Of a stretch of DNA of 56,342 bases, positions 17,051 to 26,697 are shown in pieces. Each line of letters opens with the position of its first letter. The first letter of the stretch is position 1. Under the pieces are notes generated by a model that was given only the letters and a program-made list of their open reading frames with translations, had not been told where the DNA came from and searched no databases. Made by a program: the position numbers and the translations under genes. Source of the stretch: Burkholderiales bacterium (GTDB taxonomy: Bacteria; Pseudomonadota; Gammaproteobacteria; Burkholderiales; Casimicrobiaceae); assembly GCA_031270015.1 (NCBI GenBank), contig JAISYH010000044.1:1-56342 (forward strand), given 5' to 3'.

Positions 17051-18426
17051 AATCCTTGAATACCAATATTTTTTACCAATACCTCGCTCGATCCGTGATG
17101 ATTAAAAGGCGCGCTTGCGGTTTTTCCCTACTCGAGTTGGCGGTCATCGTTCTTATTTTGGGGTTGCTCACTACGCTGAGTTGGCGCTTTATCGCGGCGC
17201 GAATACAACAGCAGGCAACCATTGCCACACACTCTGCGCTGGAACAAGCGGATTGGGCGCTTACTGGTTTTGCTATGGCGCATACGCGTTTGCCTTGTCC
17301 CGATACGGACAACGACGGCAATGAAAATTGCGACGGAACAGGGGAAGTAGGCACTTTGCCTTATCAAACCTTGGGATTATCTGACGCTCGTGCTAGTCAA
17401 ATCCGTTATGGCGTATTACGCCAGACCACACCGGTACCCGATCCCGAAGCCAGCGCGTCAGACCCAATATTGGCTTTGCCACGCACGGTAGATTTGACAG
17501 GCGCCCCTGAAGATTGGTTTTATCCTTTGGTTGGGATCCTCAACAACAATATCACGACGGAAACAGAACTTAGAAACGCGGCGAGCGAGATAGGCATTGC
17601 GCTTTTACAGGATTTGACCACCAGTACGCCTATCGCTTCGCGTTCCACCGCGACGGTGACGGCGTTCAACGTTCCACTGGGCGCGGCAAACGCGCTGGAT
17701 TTTTGCTACGCCTTGCGCGTTGCCGAGGATCCGCCGCCTGCCGAAGAAGAGATCAAGAACCATGTTCACGTGTTGGATGCCGTCGGCACGGCGCGGCAAG
17801 TCGCGTATGCGCTTGCTTTGCCGGGTGCGCTGGACATGTCGGGAGATAATGATTTATTCGATGGGGCGCAAACTACCGCTTTGGCATTCAATACGCCGCA
17901 GCAGGCGCAAACCAATCTCAATGATGATCGTATTCGCGCCGTGAGCTTGGGGACGTTGTGGGATCGCCTCAAATGCGGTGAAGCGATGGCGGCTATCGGT
18001 CACGCGCAGCCCAACGCCGCGACTGCCGCCGTAATGCTTTATCGCATTTTGTTCGATTACGAGCAAGTGTTGGAACAAGCTTATGAATTGGCGCAAGCGC
18101 AATACGAAATCGCGACCGCGGGGATTTTAGCTATGGTTGCGGGCATCGTTTCTGCTTCAGCGTCTATTTCCAACGCGGTAGGCGATGTCGCGCTCGAGGG
18201 CAATGTTGCTTCCGCAGTCGCCGCTGCCGCGCAAATGGTCGCCGCGCTGATAGCAATTGCGCCCACGATCAACGCGATGGAACAAGCGGCAGAGTACCAA
18301 AATATGGCGAAACAACGTTATCTTTACTCGCAAATTCTCAGAGCGTCCGCTAAACCGCTGGCGGAGACTTTACTGAAACACGTCAGAGAGAATGATGCGA
18401 AAGGTTTGTATTTTGGCAAGTCTTGA
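17047..18426 (+). CDS. Large minor pilin with C-terminal hydrophobic segment (459 aa)
   Basis: The ATG overlaps the previous stop (ATGA). A 25-residue leader ends in Gly and is followed by FSLLE. Then come THTRLPCPDTDNDGNENC, a globular domain, and VAYALALPG with MSGDNDLFDG at about residues 250-280. Residues of about 354-414 form Ala-rich hydrophobic helices (GILAMVAGIVSASASISNAV, MVAALIAIAPTINAM). The last 45 residues are an amphipathic helix. The Asp/Asn-rich loops look able to bind calcium, as in other minor pilins, but this is only a visual impression. Confidence 0.7.
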   Translation: MKSLNTNIFYQYLARSVMIKRRACGFSLLELAVIVLILGLLTTLSWRFIAARIQQQATIATHSALEQADWALTGFAMAHTRLPCPDTDNDGNENCDGTGEVGTLPYQTLGLSDARASQIRYGVLRQTTPVPDPEASASDPILALPRTVDLTGAPEDWFYPLVGILNNNITTETELRNAASEIGIALLQDLTTSTPIASRSTATVTAFNVPLGAANALDFCYALRVAEDPPPAEEEIKNHVHVLDAVGTARQVAYALALPGALDMSGDNDLFDGAQTTALAFNTPQQAQTNLNDDRIRAVSLGTLWDRLKCGEAMAAIGHAQPNAATAAVMLYRILFDYEQVLEQAYELAQAQYEIATAGILAMVAGIVSASASISNAVGDVALEGNVASAVAAAAQMVAALIAIAPTINAMEQAAEYQNMAKQRYLYSQILRASAKPLAETLLKHVRENDAKGLYFGKS

Positions 18427-18473
18427 TAGCGCGCGCAAATTGGAAATATGGTTTCAGGAAAAGGGATAAAGCG

Positions 18474-19205
18474 ATGTTTATATTGGAACAAATAAAATCT
18501 GGACGCGGAATTTCTAAGAAAAACGGTGGCTTTTCGCTGATTGAACTTTCCATCGTTTTAATTGTGATCGGTTTGATTCTTGGCGCGATCAGCATTGGCA
18601 AGGATGTTCACCGCAATGCGGTTCATCAAAGGATTGCCAGCGAATTCATTCAAGGTTGGTTATTGGCGTACGATAGCTATGTTGCCGGTGTCGGCGTCGT
18701 GCCGGCGGACAATGTGAGCGCGCCGACGGGTTGCGTCAATCGAAGTTGCGCTACGAACGCTTCGGGAAACGAATTATGCGATAAGACATTGCGCGATACG
18801 ATGTTGGCAGCCGGTATAGGTTTACCCGCTGGACGGGCGGAAGGTCGTGAAGATCGTTACGTTTATCTTGATAGCAATGGTTCGCCACATGATCTGAAAG
18901 TGTGTTTTCAGAACGTCAAATGGACGGAAGCAGGGAGCAGTTCGGGAAATTATGTTGAGCGTTCCCGAAACGTGATGGTCATTACCGGGATGACGCCAGG
19001 ATTAGCCGATTTCATTGATCATTATTTTGATACGGTAGTTGACGCGCGGTTTGGCAATGTCCGTGAAGACGTGTACGCAAACAGCGTGAGCGGAAATAAG
19101 CAGCCTTGGTCAATGGATGAAACGTACAATTTCGCTGGAACAAGCCGCAGTTACGACGAAGATCAGAGCGCTGAATTGATAGCGTATATGCGTATGCATC
19201 GCTAG
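18474..19205 (+). CDS. Type IV pilin, paralogue 3
   Basis: A 243-residue prepilin. The start at 18474 is chosen for the upstream AAGGGA and a leader of 19 residues; a longer frame from 18423 lacks a convincing ribosome site. The leader ends in GG and is followed by FSLIE. It shares ISIGKDVHRNA, GRAEGREDRYVYLDSNG, VCFQN and NVMVITGMTPGLADFID with the two pilins that open the operon. It closes the pilus cluster, so the operon is bracketed by relatives of the same pilin. Role as major or minor subunit unknown. Confidence 0.8.
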   Translation: MFILEQIKSGRGISKKNGGFSLIELSIVLIVIGLILGAISIGKDVHRNAVHQRIASEFIQGWLLAYDSYVAGVGVVPADNVSAPTGCVNRSCATNASGNELCDKTLRDTMLAAGIGLPAGRAEGREDRYVYLDSNGSPHDLKVCFQNVKWTEAGSSSGNYVERSRNVMVITGMTPGLADFIDHYFDTVVDARFGNVREDVYANSVSGNKQPWSMDETYNFAGTSRSYDEDQSAELIAYMRMHR

Positions 19206-19314
19206 ATGTTTAGTTCTGAGCCTAGGGACGGATACATTAAAAGCTAATATTTTTTGAGTGTAACTGAACAAAAGAACGAGAGGTTTCACTTTTTTGTTTT
19301 CTTTAATAAATCCC

Positions 19315-19334
19315 GTCCTTGTTGAGCAAGGGAC
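19315..19334 (+). terminator. Short hairpin after the pilus operon
   Basis: GTCCTTG pairs with CAAGGGAC with one bulged base around the loop TTGAG. No T-run follows, so it may act as a weak terminator or an mRNA 3'-end stabiliser. Confidence 0.3.
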
Positions 19335-19351
19335 AGAGCGCAATGTAAATC

Positions 19352-19368
19352 GCGCAAAGATTTTGCGC
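19352..19368. terminator. Hairpin between convergent pilin and recJ
   Basis: A perfect 7-bp stem (GCGCAAA and TTTGCGC) with loop GAT lies between the convergent pilus operon and recJ. The T-rich stretch ACTTTTTATTTT follows it on the plus strand about 15 bases later. It may terminate transcription from the pilus side. Confidence 0.4.
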
Positions 19369-19392
19369 TACAAAGTGAATAACTTTTTATTT

Positions 19393-21153
19393 TCAATCTT
19401 CCGTTTTTTGAACGTGCCACCAATGCGTAATGATCAGTTGCAACGATTGTAGTTCTTGATATTCGCGAGTTTTGACGTGATAAGCGGCGTGGATTTGTGA
19501 TGGTAACGGCGTTGTATCGCCGAACAACATGGCGTCGAAACTTTTCCCATTCAGCGATAAAGTCAGACGTGAGTGTTTTTCCTTGATGATGATTTGTTGA
19601 GTCACCGAAAAGATATTATCAAATACTGGAACGGGAAAACCTTGCCCCCACACTTGGTTACGTAATGTTTGTGCCAGCGTATAAGTCAGGTCGTCGTCAG
19701 TAAGCTCGCCGTCGGATTCGACGATCTGACACAATTGCTCCTGAGAGAGATTTTCACGCGCGACTTCTTCAAATAAACAGCAAAATTCGGCGAAGTCTTT
19801 TCGGTATATCGTCAGTCCTGCCGCCATTGCGTGACCGCCGAATTTATGGATTAAATGCGGCGCTCGCTTGACGATGCTATCCAGTGCGTCGCGCATGTGC
19901 AATCCCGCAATCGAACGTCCCGATCCACGCAATTCATCGGAAAATTCTCCTTGATCGGCGCTGCCGAAAACAATCGTCGGACGATGGAAACGCTCTTTCA
20001 GGCGGGATGCGACGATGCCGATTACGCCCGGATGCCATTCCGGTTTGGCGACGCACAAGGTGTATTGATCGACAAATTTCTGCTCGTCGAGATTTTGGAT
20101 TTCCGCGAGCGCTTCTTGCTGGATATCGGCTTCGACGGAACGGCGAGCGTGATTCAATTCATCCAGTTCGGTCGCTAGACGCAGCGCTTCTTTCGGGTCG
20201 TCGGCGATCAAGCAGCGGATGCCCAAACTCATGTCGGCAAGCCTTCCAGCGGCGTTCAAACGCGGCGCTGCCGCGAAGCCGAGATCAAAAGCATCGGCGG
20301 AAGCGGTCGCTTTGCCGCTCACCGAAAAAAGCGCCCGTATGCCGGGATGCGCTTTGCCAGAGCGAATGCGAGACAACCCTTGCGCGACTAAAATGCGATT
20401 GGCGTGATCAAGTTGCACGACATCGGCGATAGTTCCCAGCGCGACGAGATCGAGCAACGCGGCGAGATTGAGCGTGTTTGCCCGCGACGCATTATTTTCA
20501 CGCATTAGCGCGCGTAATGCCGTCAACACATAGAACATCACGCCGACGCCCGCCAAATGTTTGAGCGGGAACGGGCAATCGGGCTGATCGGGATTGACAA
20601 TAATCGCCGGTGTTGGCAATTCCGCGCCCGGTAAGTGGTGGTCGGTAATCAATACGTCGATGCCACGCCGTGCCGCTTCCCGCACGCCATCCACGCTGGC
20701 AATACCGTTATCGACGGTCAACAGCAGATTCGGCGCGAGTTGTGTGGCAAGCTCTACGATATCCGGTGTCAAGCCGTAACCATGTTTCATACGGTCAGGT
20801 ACGATGAAATCGATCGTTGCGCCCAATGTTCGCAATCCGCGAATGGCGACGGCGCAAGCGGTCGCGCCGTCGGCATCGTAATCGGCGACAACGACGATGC
20901 GTTCTTTTTTTTCAATGGCTTGCCATAGTCGCCACGCCAATTCACGCGCACCCTTGAGCCGCGAGAAATCAGGCAAGTTGGCGAGCGTGTATCCCAGTTC
21001 TTGCGCGTTTTGAACGCCACGCGCCGCGAAGACACGTGCCAAAACAGGATCAAGACCATGCTCGATTAACTTGTGTAGAACCGCTTTAGGGATAAAGCGG
21101 CGTTTTAATTGCAAAAACGGCGAAACGACGAAAGAGGAAACGGGCGCGCACAT
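19393..21153 (-). CDS. recJ: Single-stranded-DNA-specific exonuclease RecJ
   Basis: A 586-residue protein of normal RecJ length. It carries the DHH-phosphoesterase motifs: VVADYDADGAT, LTVDNGIAS, ITDHHLPG and VNPDQPDCPFP, with GVGVMFYVL after it. The DHHA1-like domain (SGRSIAGLHMRDALD, FGGHAMAAGLTI) and a C-terminal OB-like part follow. It degrades single-stranded DNA 5' to 3' in recombination and repair. Divergent from lolC, with 87 bp between the starts. Confidence 0.95.
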   Translation of the reverse strand: MCAPVSSFVVSPFLQLKRRFIPKAVLHKLIEHGLDPVLARVFAARGVQNAQELGYTLANLPDFSRLKGARELAWRLWQAIEKKERIVVVADYDADGATACAVAIRGLRTLGATIDFIVPDRMKHGYGLTPDIVELATQLAPNLLLTVDNGIASVDGVREAARRGIDVLITDHHLPGAELPTPAIIVNPDQPDCPFPLKHLAGVGVMFYVLTALRALMRENNASRANTLNLAALLDLVALGTIADVVQLDHANRILVAQGLSRIRSGKAHPGIRALFSVSGKATASADAFDLGFAAAPRLNAAGRLADMSLGIRCLIADDPKEALRLATELDELNHARRSVEADIQQEALAEIQNLDEQKFVDQYTLCVAKPEWHPGVIGIVASRLKERFHRPTIVFGSADQGEFSDELRGSGRSIAGLHMRDALDSIVKRAPHLIHKFGGHAMAAGLTIYRKDFAEFCCLFEEVARENLSQEQLCQIVESDGELTDDDLTYTLAQTLRNQVWGQGFPVPVFDNIFSVTQQIIIKEKHSRLTLSLNGKSFDAMLFGDTTPLPSQIHAAYHVKTREYQELQSLQLIITHWWHVQKTED

Positions 21154-21192
21154 GGTGATTCGTATTTTAACCGTGTTCCTGTATGCTTGCCG

Positions 21193-21201
21193 TGCGATAA
21201 T
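21193..21201 (+). promoter_or_regulatory. Extended -10 promoter for lolC-lolD
   Basis: TGCGATAAT lies about 40 bp before the lolC start. No good -35 is seen at 16-18 bp, so recognition would depend on the extended -10. The same nine bases occur before the lipoprotein gene at 42530. Confidence 0.45.
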
Positions 21202-21240
21202 ACGCTGCGTTTGACGATTGCCTAAAAATTCACAATTTCG

Positions 21241-22491
21241 ATGCCTTTCCCTTACGAACTCGCGGTCGGTTTACGTTATGCTTTTTCTGCCAAAAGGCAG
21301 GGAAGGGATGTATTCGTTTCGATCATTTCTTTTCTGTCATCGGCGGGCATAGCGTTGGGCGTTTCTGCGTTGATTGTCGTATTGTCGGTAATGAACGGTT
21401 TCCAAAAAGAATTGCGGACCCGCATTTTATCGGTAGCCTCGCATATCGAAATACGCGCCTTTCCCGAATTGGAAACTTGGGAAACCGCCGAACAAATCGC
21501 GCGTTTCAATCCACGGGTAATCGCCGCCGCGCCTTACGTGTCCGGGCAAGCGATGCTTTCATATGAAGGCGTTAGTCGCGGGTCATTGATTCGTGGTATC
21601 GAGCCGGAGATGGAAAACACCGTAGCCGATATCGAAAAACACATGTTGAGCGGTAACTTGACCGATTTACGGGCAGGTGAATTCGGTATCGTGATCGGTA
21701 TGGAACAGGCGCGTATGCTTGGCGTTGGCATGGGCGACAATATCATCGTGATCGTGTCGCAAGGTACGACCACGCCAGCCGGAACGGTGCCGCGTTTGCG
21801 CTCGTTCAAAGTCGTCGGTATGTTCGATGTCGGCATGTACGAATTCGACAGCGGTTTGGCGTTCGTGCATATTCAAGACGCGCAACGTCTGTATCGAATG
21901 GCTGGCGTTTCCGGTGTGCGTTTGAAACTCGACGATCTTTTCGACGCGCCGATGGTAGGACGCGAAATCGCGCAATCATTGCCGTTTGATCTGGAAGTAC
22001 GCGATTGGACGCGCAGTCACGCCAATTTTTTCCGCGCCGTGCAAATCGAAAAACGGATGATGTTCCTAATATTGATTTTGATCATTTTAGTGGCGACTTT
22101 CAATATCATCTCGGCACAGGTGATGGCGGTTACCGAAAAGCGCGCCGATATCGCCATTTTGCGCACGCTCGGCGCGTCGCCGGCCTCGATATTGGCGATA
22201 TTTATTTTCCAGGGCGCGTTGGTCGGCGTGATTGGCACGTTGATTGGCGTGATTGGAGGCGTATCGCTGGCGCTCAATATCGACGTAGTCGTTCCAGCAA
22301 TCGAGCGGTTGTTCAATATTCAGTTTCTCGATAAGTCTGTATATTACATCAGCGATTTGCCGTCCGACTTGCAGAGTGGCGACGTTATCGTGATTGCTTC
22401 TACGGCATTCTTCTTTGCGCTTGCCGCGACCGTTTATCCGGCATGGAAAGCCGCCCGCGTCAATCCGGCAACCGCGTTACGTTATGAGTAA
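21241..22491 (+). CDS. lolC: Lipoprotein-releasing system permease LolC/LolE
   Basis: A 416-residue membrane protein. It begins with [19 protein letters not shown], typical of LolC/E, followed by a first membrane helix, a large periplasmic domain (about residues 48-260) and three C-terminal helices from about 275 on ([19 protein letters not shown]). The last residues are NPATALRYE, as in the family. It works with LolD to release lipoproteins from the inner membrane to LolA. No Shine-Dalgarno is clear. A single LolC/E gene here suggests a homomeric or LolF-like permease. Confidence 0.92.
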   Translation: MPFPYELAVGLRYAFSAKRQGRDVFVSIISFLSSAGIALGVSALIVVLSVMNGFQKELRTRILSVASHIEIRAFPELETWETAEQIARFNPRVIAAAPYVSGQAMLSYEGVSRGSLIRGIEPEMENTVADIEKHMLSGNLTDLRAGEFGIVIGMEQARMLGVGMGDNIIVIVSQGTTTPAGTVPRLRSFKVVGMFDVGMYEFDSGLAFVHIQDAQRLYRMAGVSGVRLKLDDLFDAPMVGREIAQSLPFDLEVRDWTRSHANFFRAVQIEKRMMFLILILIILVATFNIISAQVMAVTEKRADIAILRTLGASPASILAIFIFQGALVGVIGTLIGVIGGVSLALNIDVVVPAIERLFNIQFLDKSVYYISDLPSDLQSGDVIVIASTAFFFALAATVYPAWKAARVNPATALRYE

Positions 22492-23173
22492 TCTCTCCGT
22501 CCATCCCGTATTGGCTTGCGAGCATCTCGCAAAAATTTATATTAGCGGTAAACTCAAAGTGCCGGTGCTATTTGACGTGAATGTGAGGATTCAAGCCGGA
22601 GAGCACATTGCCATCGTCGGCGCTTCCGGTTCGGGGAAAAGTACGTTGTTGCATTTATTGGGCGGCTTGGACAATGTCACGAGCGGGCGCGTTTTTCTCG
22701 AAGGGCGCGATTTTTCCCAAATGGCGGAAAGTGAACGTGGCGATGCGCGTAATCGCGCGCTGGGTTTCGTGTATCAGTTTCACCACCTGTTACCGGAGTT
22801 TTCCGCTCTGGAAAATGTAATGATGCCATTGATCATTCGGCGAGAGGAAAAAAATGAAGCGCGCGGCAAAGCGCGGGAAATGCTGGCGCATGTCGGTTTA
22901 TCCGAACGGGTCGCGCATTTACCCGGCGAGCTTTCCGGCGGTGAGCGGCAACGGGTGGCGTTAGCGCGTGCGCTGGTCACGAAACCGCGCTGCGTGCTTG
23001 CCGACGAGCCAACTGGTAATTTAGATCGGGCGACCGCGCACCAAGTATTCGATTTGATGCTCGAACTAAATCGAGAAGCAGGAACGTCGCTCGTTGTCGT
23101 GACGCACGATCATGAACTTGCGGCGCGGGCGATGCGAACGTTAAAGTTGGTGGATGGTGTATTGTCTTCGTAA
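22484..23173 (+). CDS. lolD: Lipoprotein-releasing ABC ATPase LolD
   Basis: A 229-residue ABC ATPase. The start at 22484 ([10 protein letters not shown]) overlaps the lolC stop by eight bases, the usual coupling for this pair. Walker A is GASGSGKST, the signature is LSGGERQR, Walker B is [12 protein letters not shown], and the H-loop is VVTHD. It powers the LolC permease. The stop lies two bases from the stop of the convergent pit gene. Confidence 0.95.
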   Translation: MSNLSVHPVLACEHLAKIYISGKLKVPVLFDVNVRIQAGEHIAIVGASGSGKSTLLHLLGGLDNVTSGRVFLEGRDFSQMAESERGDARNRALGFVYQFHHLLPEFSALENVMMPLIIRREEKNEARGKAREMLAHVGLSERVAHLPGELSGGERQRVALARALVTKPRCVLADEPTGNLDRATAHQVFDLMLELNREAGTSLVVVTHDHELAARAMRTLKLVDGVLSS

Positions 23174-23175
23174 AG

Positions 23176-24750
23176 TCAAGGCAGCAACATTCCGCGCAAC
23201 ATAAAAAAGAACATCGCGGAGAGCAAAGCCGACGCGGGAACAGTAATCAACCAAGCGGCGGCGATGCGAATGACCAACGAACGTTTGATCAATTCTTCCT
23301 TATAAACGCTGCGCAGATTCTTACGCTCGCTTTTTGAAAGCACGGCGGGCGCGTTCTTGTCTTTTTTGAGCCGTTTGAGTTTGCGCAACATGATGCCGCG
23401 CTCTCTGACGGTCGCTTTTTCGAAACGCTCCATGAAGTCGTTGATAGTGCTTCGTTCTTCTTCGGGATAATGTTCGCGGATTTCTTCGAGCATTTGCGCG
23501 TAATTGGTTTTCAAATATTCGCGGAGAAAACCGACACCGAAAATGCCGCCGACGGCAATATGTGTCGAACTGACCGGTAAACCAAACTGACTTGCGACGA
23601 TTACCGTAATCGCCGCCGCCATCGCGATACAAAAAGCGCGCATTTGATCAAGCTCGGTGATTTCGGAACCAAGCGTGCGGATGAGTTTCGCGCCGAACAA
23701 CACCAACCCCAAAGAAATACCGATTGCGCCGATCACCATCACCCAGAACGGGATACCTACTGACTTCGACAAATGCGCGTCGCGTACCGTATCGACGATC
23801 GCCGCGAGCGGACCGATGGCGTTAGAAACGTCGTTAGAACCGTGCGCAAAACTGAGCAACGCCGCGGCAAAGATGAGCGGCAGTGAAAAAAGCTGATTGA
23901 CGCCATATTTCGTGTTGATGATTTCTTTGTTTTGCGGAAGATAACGGCGGCGTAGCCAAAGATAAAAGGCGCTACCCAATAAAAAGCCAATGGCAACCGC
24001 AGTGACAAAATCTATTTTCCAAATATTGCTTAGACTTTTCAGTAACAAATAAGTGGTAAACGCCCAAACCATCAAAAACATCAATAGCGGTAGCAAACGA
24101 CGGGCGGCTTCGGCTTTGTCATCTTTGTAAACGACCAAATATTTGAGGGTGTAAAGAAAAGCTGCCGCGAACAAACCGCCCAGCAGCGGAGAAACAACCC
24201 AGCTCAAGATAATATTGATCAATACAGGAAAGTTGATTGCATGCAGACCGCTGGCAGCGAGTCCGCCACCCAACACCGCACCGACGATTGAGTGTGTCGT
24301 CGAAACTGGCGCGCCGACATAAGTGGCGATGTTCAACCAGACCGCGCCGGCAAATAAAGAGCCCAACATTAACCAAATGAAGGTATCGGGATCGGAGATC
24401 GCGCCGGGTATGATGATTCCGCCGCGAATGGTGTCCACCACATTGCTACCAGCGATCAACGCGCCCAAAGCTTCGAAAATAGAGGCGATAATGAGAGCGG
24501 CCACAAGCGGCATTGCCTTGGCGCCGACGGCGGGACCGACATTATTGGCGACATCATTCGCGCCGATATTCATCGCCATATACGCGCCCACCATCGCCGC
24601 GACGACGACCATGATTCCGCCTTGCGCCGCTTGCACGACGATAGCGTAAACCATTACGCAGAGAATGAACAAAAAGGCGATGATCAAACGAAAACGCTCA
24701 TGGAGCGCGCGTTGCGCGAGGAGCGGAATGGTGGCGGGACTGGAATCCAC
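23176..24750 (-). CDS. pit: Inorganic phosphate transporter, PiT family
   Basis: A 524-residue polytopic protein. The two PiT signatures are present: GANDVANNVGPAVG near residue 63 and HGSNDVSNAIGPLA near residue 300. Paired STTHS and SSTHI motifs follow (GAPVSTTHSIVGAVLG and GLPVSSTHIAVGGIFG). A charged cytoplasmic stretch of about 85 residues precedes the last helix. It probably imports phosphate as a metal complex with protons. No phoU-like gene lies beside it. Confidence 0.93.
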   Translation of the reverse strand: MDSSPATIPLLAQRALHERFRLIIAFLFILCVMVYAIVVQAAQGGIMVVVAAMVGAYMAMNIGANDVANNVGPAVGAKAMPLVAALIIASIFEALGALIAGSNVVDTIRGGIIIPGAISDPDTFIWLMLGSLFAGAVWLNIATYVGAPVSTTHSIVGAVLGGGLAASGLHAINFPVLINIILSWVVSPLLGGLFAAAFLYTLKYLVVYKDDKAEAARRLLPLLMFLMVWAFTTYLLLKSLSNIWKIDFVTAVAIGFLLGSAFYLWLRRRYLPQNKEIINTKYGVNQLFSLPLIFAAALLSFAHGSNDVSNAIGPLAAIVDTVRDAHLSKSVGIPFWVMVIGAIGISLGLVLFGAKLIRTLGSEITELDQMRAFCIAMAAAITVIVASQFGLPVSSTHIAVGGIFGVGFLREYLKTNYAQMLEEIREHYPEEERSTINDFMERFEKATVRERGIMLRKLKRLKKDKNAPAVLSKSERKNLRSVYKEELIKRSLVIRIAAAWLITVPASALLSAMFFFMLRGMLLP

Positions 24751-24956
24751 AAAAATACGAATGATGGTTTATATTTTTAATAGTGTTTCAGAAAAATGGA
24801 TTTTATTCAACCCTATTTGAGTAGCAAATACCGAAACGCCGAAAATATTTCGAGAATCACGAAGGGGAACAAAGCATCAAATTGTCATAATATTAAAATT
24901 CCGCAAAGTTGGCACGCTGTTTACTTGTTGGCTTACGTCATCTGGAATCAGAACCC
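24751..24956. other. AT-rich spacer between pit and ndk
   Basis: No gene is supported here. A 70-codon frame from 24796 runs across the ndk promoter, has no ribosome site and looks spurious. The segment would hold the promoter of pit on the minus strand, but no clear consensus was found. Confidence 0.5.
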
Positions 24957-24965
24957 TGTTATAAT
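24957..24965 (+). promoter_or_regulatory. Extended -10 promoter for ndk
   Basis: TGTTATAAT is a perfect extended -10 element about 53 bp before the ndk start. No strong -35 is seen at the usual distance. It likely drives ndk, rlmN and perhaps pilW-rodZ. Confidence 0.6.
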
Positions 24966-25018
24966 TAAAAATTGGCTAACCTCATTGATTTTTTTGATAC
25001 TTTTTTGAAAGTAACTCT

Positions 25019-25444
25019 ATGGCTATCGAACGTACTCTTTCTATCATTAAGCCCGATGCCGTCGCGCAGAACGTGATCGGACAAATTTATTCCCGCTTTG
25101 AAAACGCTGGTCTTAAAATCATCGCGGCGCAGATGCGGCAGCTTTCCCGCGCCGGCGCGGAAGGTTTTTACGCGGTGCATCGTGAGCGTCCCTTTTTCAA
25201 AGATTTGGTGGATTTCATGATTTCGGGACCAGTGATGGTACAAGTTCTAGAAGGTGAGAACGCGATTGCGAAAAACCGTGAACTTATGGGCGCTACCGAC
25301 CCGAAAAAAGCCGACATGGGAACGATACGCGCCGATTTCGCGCAATCGATAGACGCGAACGCGGTGCACGGTTCAGACGCACCGGAAACCGCTGCTGTGG
25401 AAATTGCGTACTTTTTCCCGACGTTGGCAATCTATAGCCGTTGA
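25019..25444 (+). CDS. ndk: Nucleoside diphosphate kinase
   Basis: A 141-residue protein of standard length. It has the N-terminal [12 protein letters not shown] and the active-site NAVHGSD with phospho-accepting His117. It balances nucleoside triphosphate pools by phosphate transfer from ATP. The neighbouring rlmN, pilW, rodZ, ispG and hisS genes follow the usual gamma- and betaproteobacterial order. Confidence 0.97.
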   Translation: MAIERTLSIIKPDAVAQNVIGQIYSRFENAGLKIIAAQMRQLSRAGAEGFYAVHRERPFFKDLVDFMISGPVMVQVLEGENAIAKNRELMGATDPKKADMGTIRADFAQSIDANAVHGSDAPETAAVEIAYFFPTLAIYSR

Positions 25445-25476
25445 ATTTGAACACGGGACGCGAGTTTTTTGAGGTC

Positions 25477-26622
25477 ATGGCGTCGAAACAAATCAATCTT
25501 CTCGATTTCGATTGCGCTGCGCTGGAGGCGTTTTTTATCGAATTGGGCGAAAAACCGTTTCGGGCGCGGCAGGTTTTGCGTTGGCTGCATCAGCGTTTTT
25601 GCGACGACATTGACGCGATGAGCGACATCTCGCGCGCGACACGGGAAAAGCTGTCGGCGATTGCGGAAATCCGCGCGCCGCGCGTGTTGCGCGATCATAC
25701 GGCAGCGGACGGCGCGCGCAAATGGTTGTTTGATGTAGGCGGCGATAACGCTGTCGAAGCAGTATATTTGCCGGAGGATGATCGTGGCACGCTGTGCATT
25801 TCGACGCAAGCCGGCTGCATGATGGATTGCGCTTTTTGTTCGACGGGACAACAGGGATTCAGCCGCAACCTGACGACCGGCGAGATCGTCGGGCAGCTTT
25901 GGCGGGTCAATCGTACGTTGCTTGCCGAGAATACCGTGACGCCCTGGGTCGAGGCGGGACGCGCGCCGATCACCAATGTGGTATTGATGGGCATGGGCGA
26001 GCCGCTTGCCAATTTCAAAAATGTGGTCGCGGCGTTGAAGTTGTTTTTGTCCGATCATGCTTACGGATTGTCGAGGCGACGCGTGACGCTCTCTACTTCC
26101 GGTCTCGTGCCGATGATCGACATGTTACGCGAGGCTTGTCCGGTTGCGTTGGCGGTCAGTTTGCACGCGCCCGACGATACGTTGCGTGACCAATTGATAC
26201 CGCTGAATCGTCGCCACCGTCTCAATGAGCTGATGGCTGCGTGCCGTCGTTACCTGGAGCGCGCTCCGCGCGATTTCATCACTTTTGAGTATCTTTTGCT
26301 CGACCGTGTGAACGACAGCTTGCAGCAAGCGCAAGAATTGGTGGCGTTGACGCGCGACGTGCCGTGTAAATTCAATCTGATTCCGTTCAATCCGTTTCCC
26401 GAAGCGCCATTCCGCGCGTCGTCTCGTGAGCGCGTTCGCGCTTTTCAGCAAGTATTGATGCAAGCGGGTATCGTCGCCACAATTCGCAAAACGCGCGGCG
26501 AAGATATCGACGCCGCTTGCGGACAGCTTGCCGGACAGGTTCAAAATCGTGTACGTTATCGTTTGAACCAGGTCATGCGCCGTCATGACTCTCGCGGCGG
26601 GGAAGAAGATTGCCATCCATAG
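25477..26622 (+). CDS. rlmN: Dual-specificity rRNA/tRNA m2A methyltransferase RlmN
   Basis: A 381-residue radical SAM enzyme. The ATG at 25477 is preferred because the conserved N-terminus NLLDF follows shortly; the longer frame would begin at a TTG inside ndk. The 4Fe-4S motif is CMMDCAFC, with GMGEPLANF as the SAM-binding GEP motif. The C-terminal [11 protein letters not shown] supplies the methyl-carrying Cys. It methylates A2503 of 23S rRNA and A37 of some tRNAs. Confidence 0.95.
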   Translation: MASKQINLLDFDCAALEAFFIELGEKPFRARQVLRWLHQRFCDDIDAMSDISRATREKLSAIAEIRAPRVLRDHTAADGARKWLFDVGGDNAVEAVYLPEDDRGTLCISTQAGCMMDCAFCSTGQQGFSRNLTTGEIVGQLWRVNRTLLAENTVTPWVEAGRAPITNVVLMGMGEPLANFKNVVAALKLFLSDHAYGLSRRRVTLSTSGLVPMIDMLREACPVALAVSLHAPDDTLRDQLIPLNRRHRLNELMAACRRYLERAPRDFITFEYLLLDRVNDSLQQAQELVALTRDVPCKFNLIPFNPFPEAPFRASSRERVRAFQQVLMQAGIVATIRKTRGEDIDAACGQLAGQVQNRVRYRLNQVMRRHDSRGGEEDCHP

Positions 26623-26697
26623 AAACAAATGTTCTTTTTCGTCGGCTGAAGTGTGTTTTTACGGTTTTACTCATCATTGAGGGTTTAAGGAATCATC

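Noticed and set aside
24796-25008. 70-codon frame between pit and ndk
   Set aside because: No ribosome site, and it overlaps the ndk promoter. The composition is as expected from AT-rich non-coding DNA.
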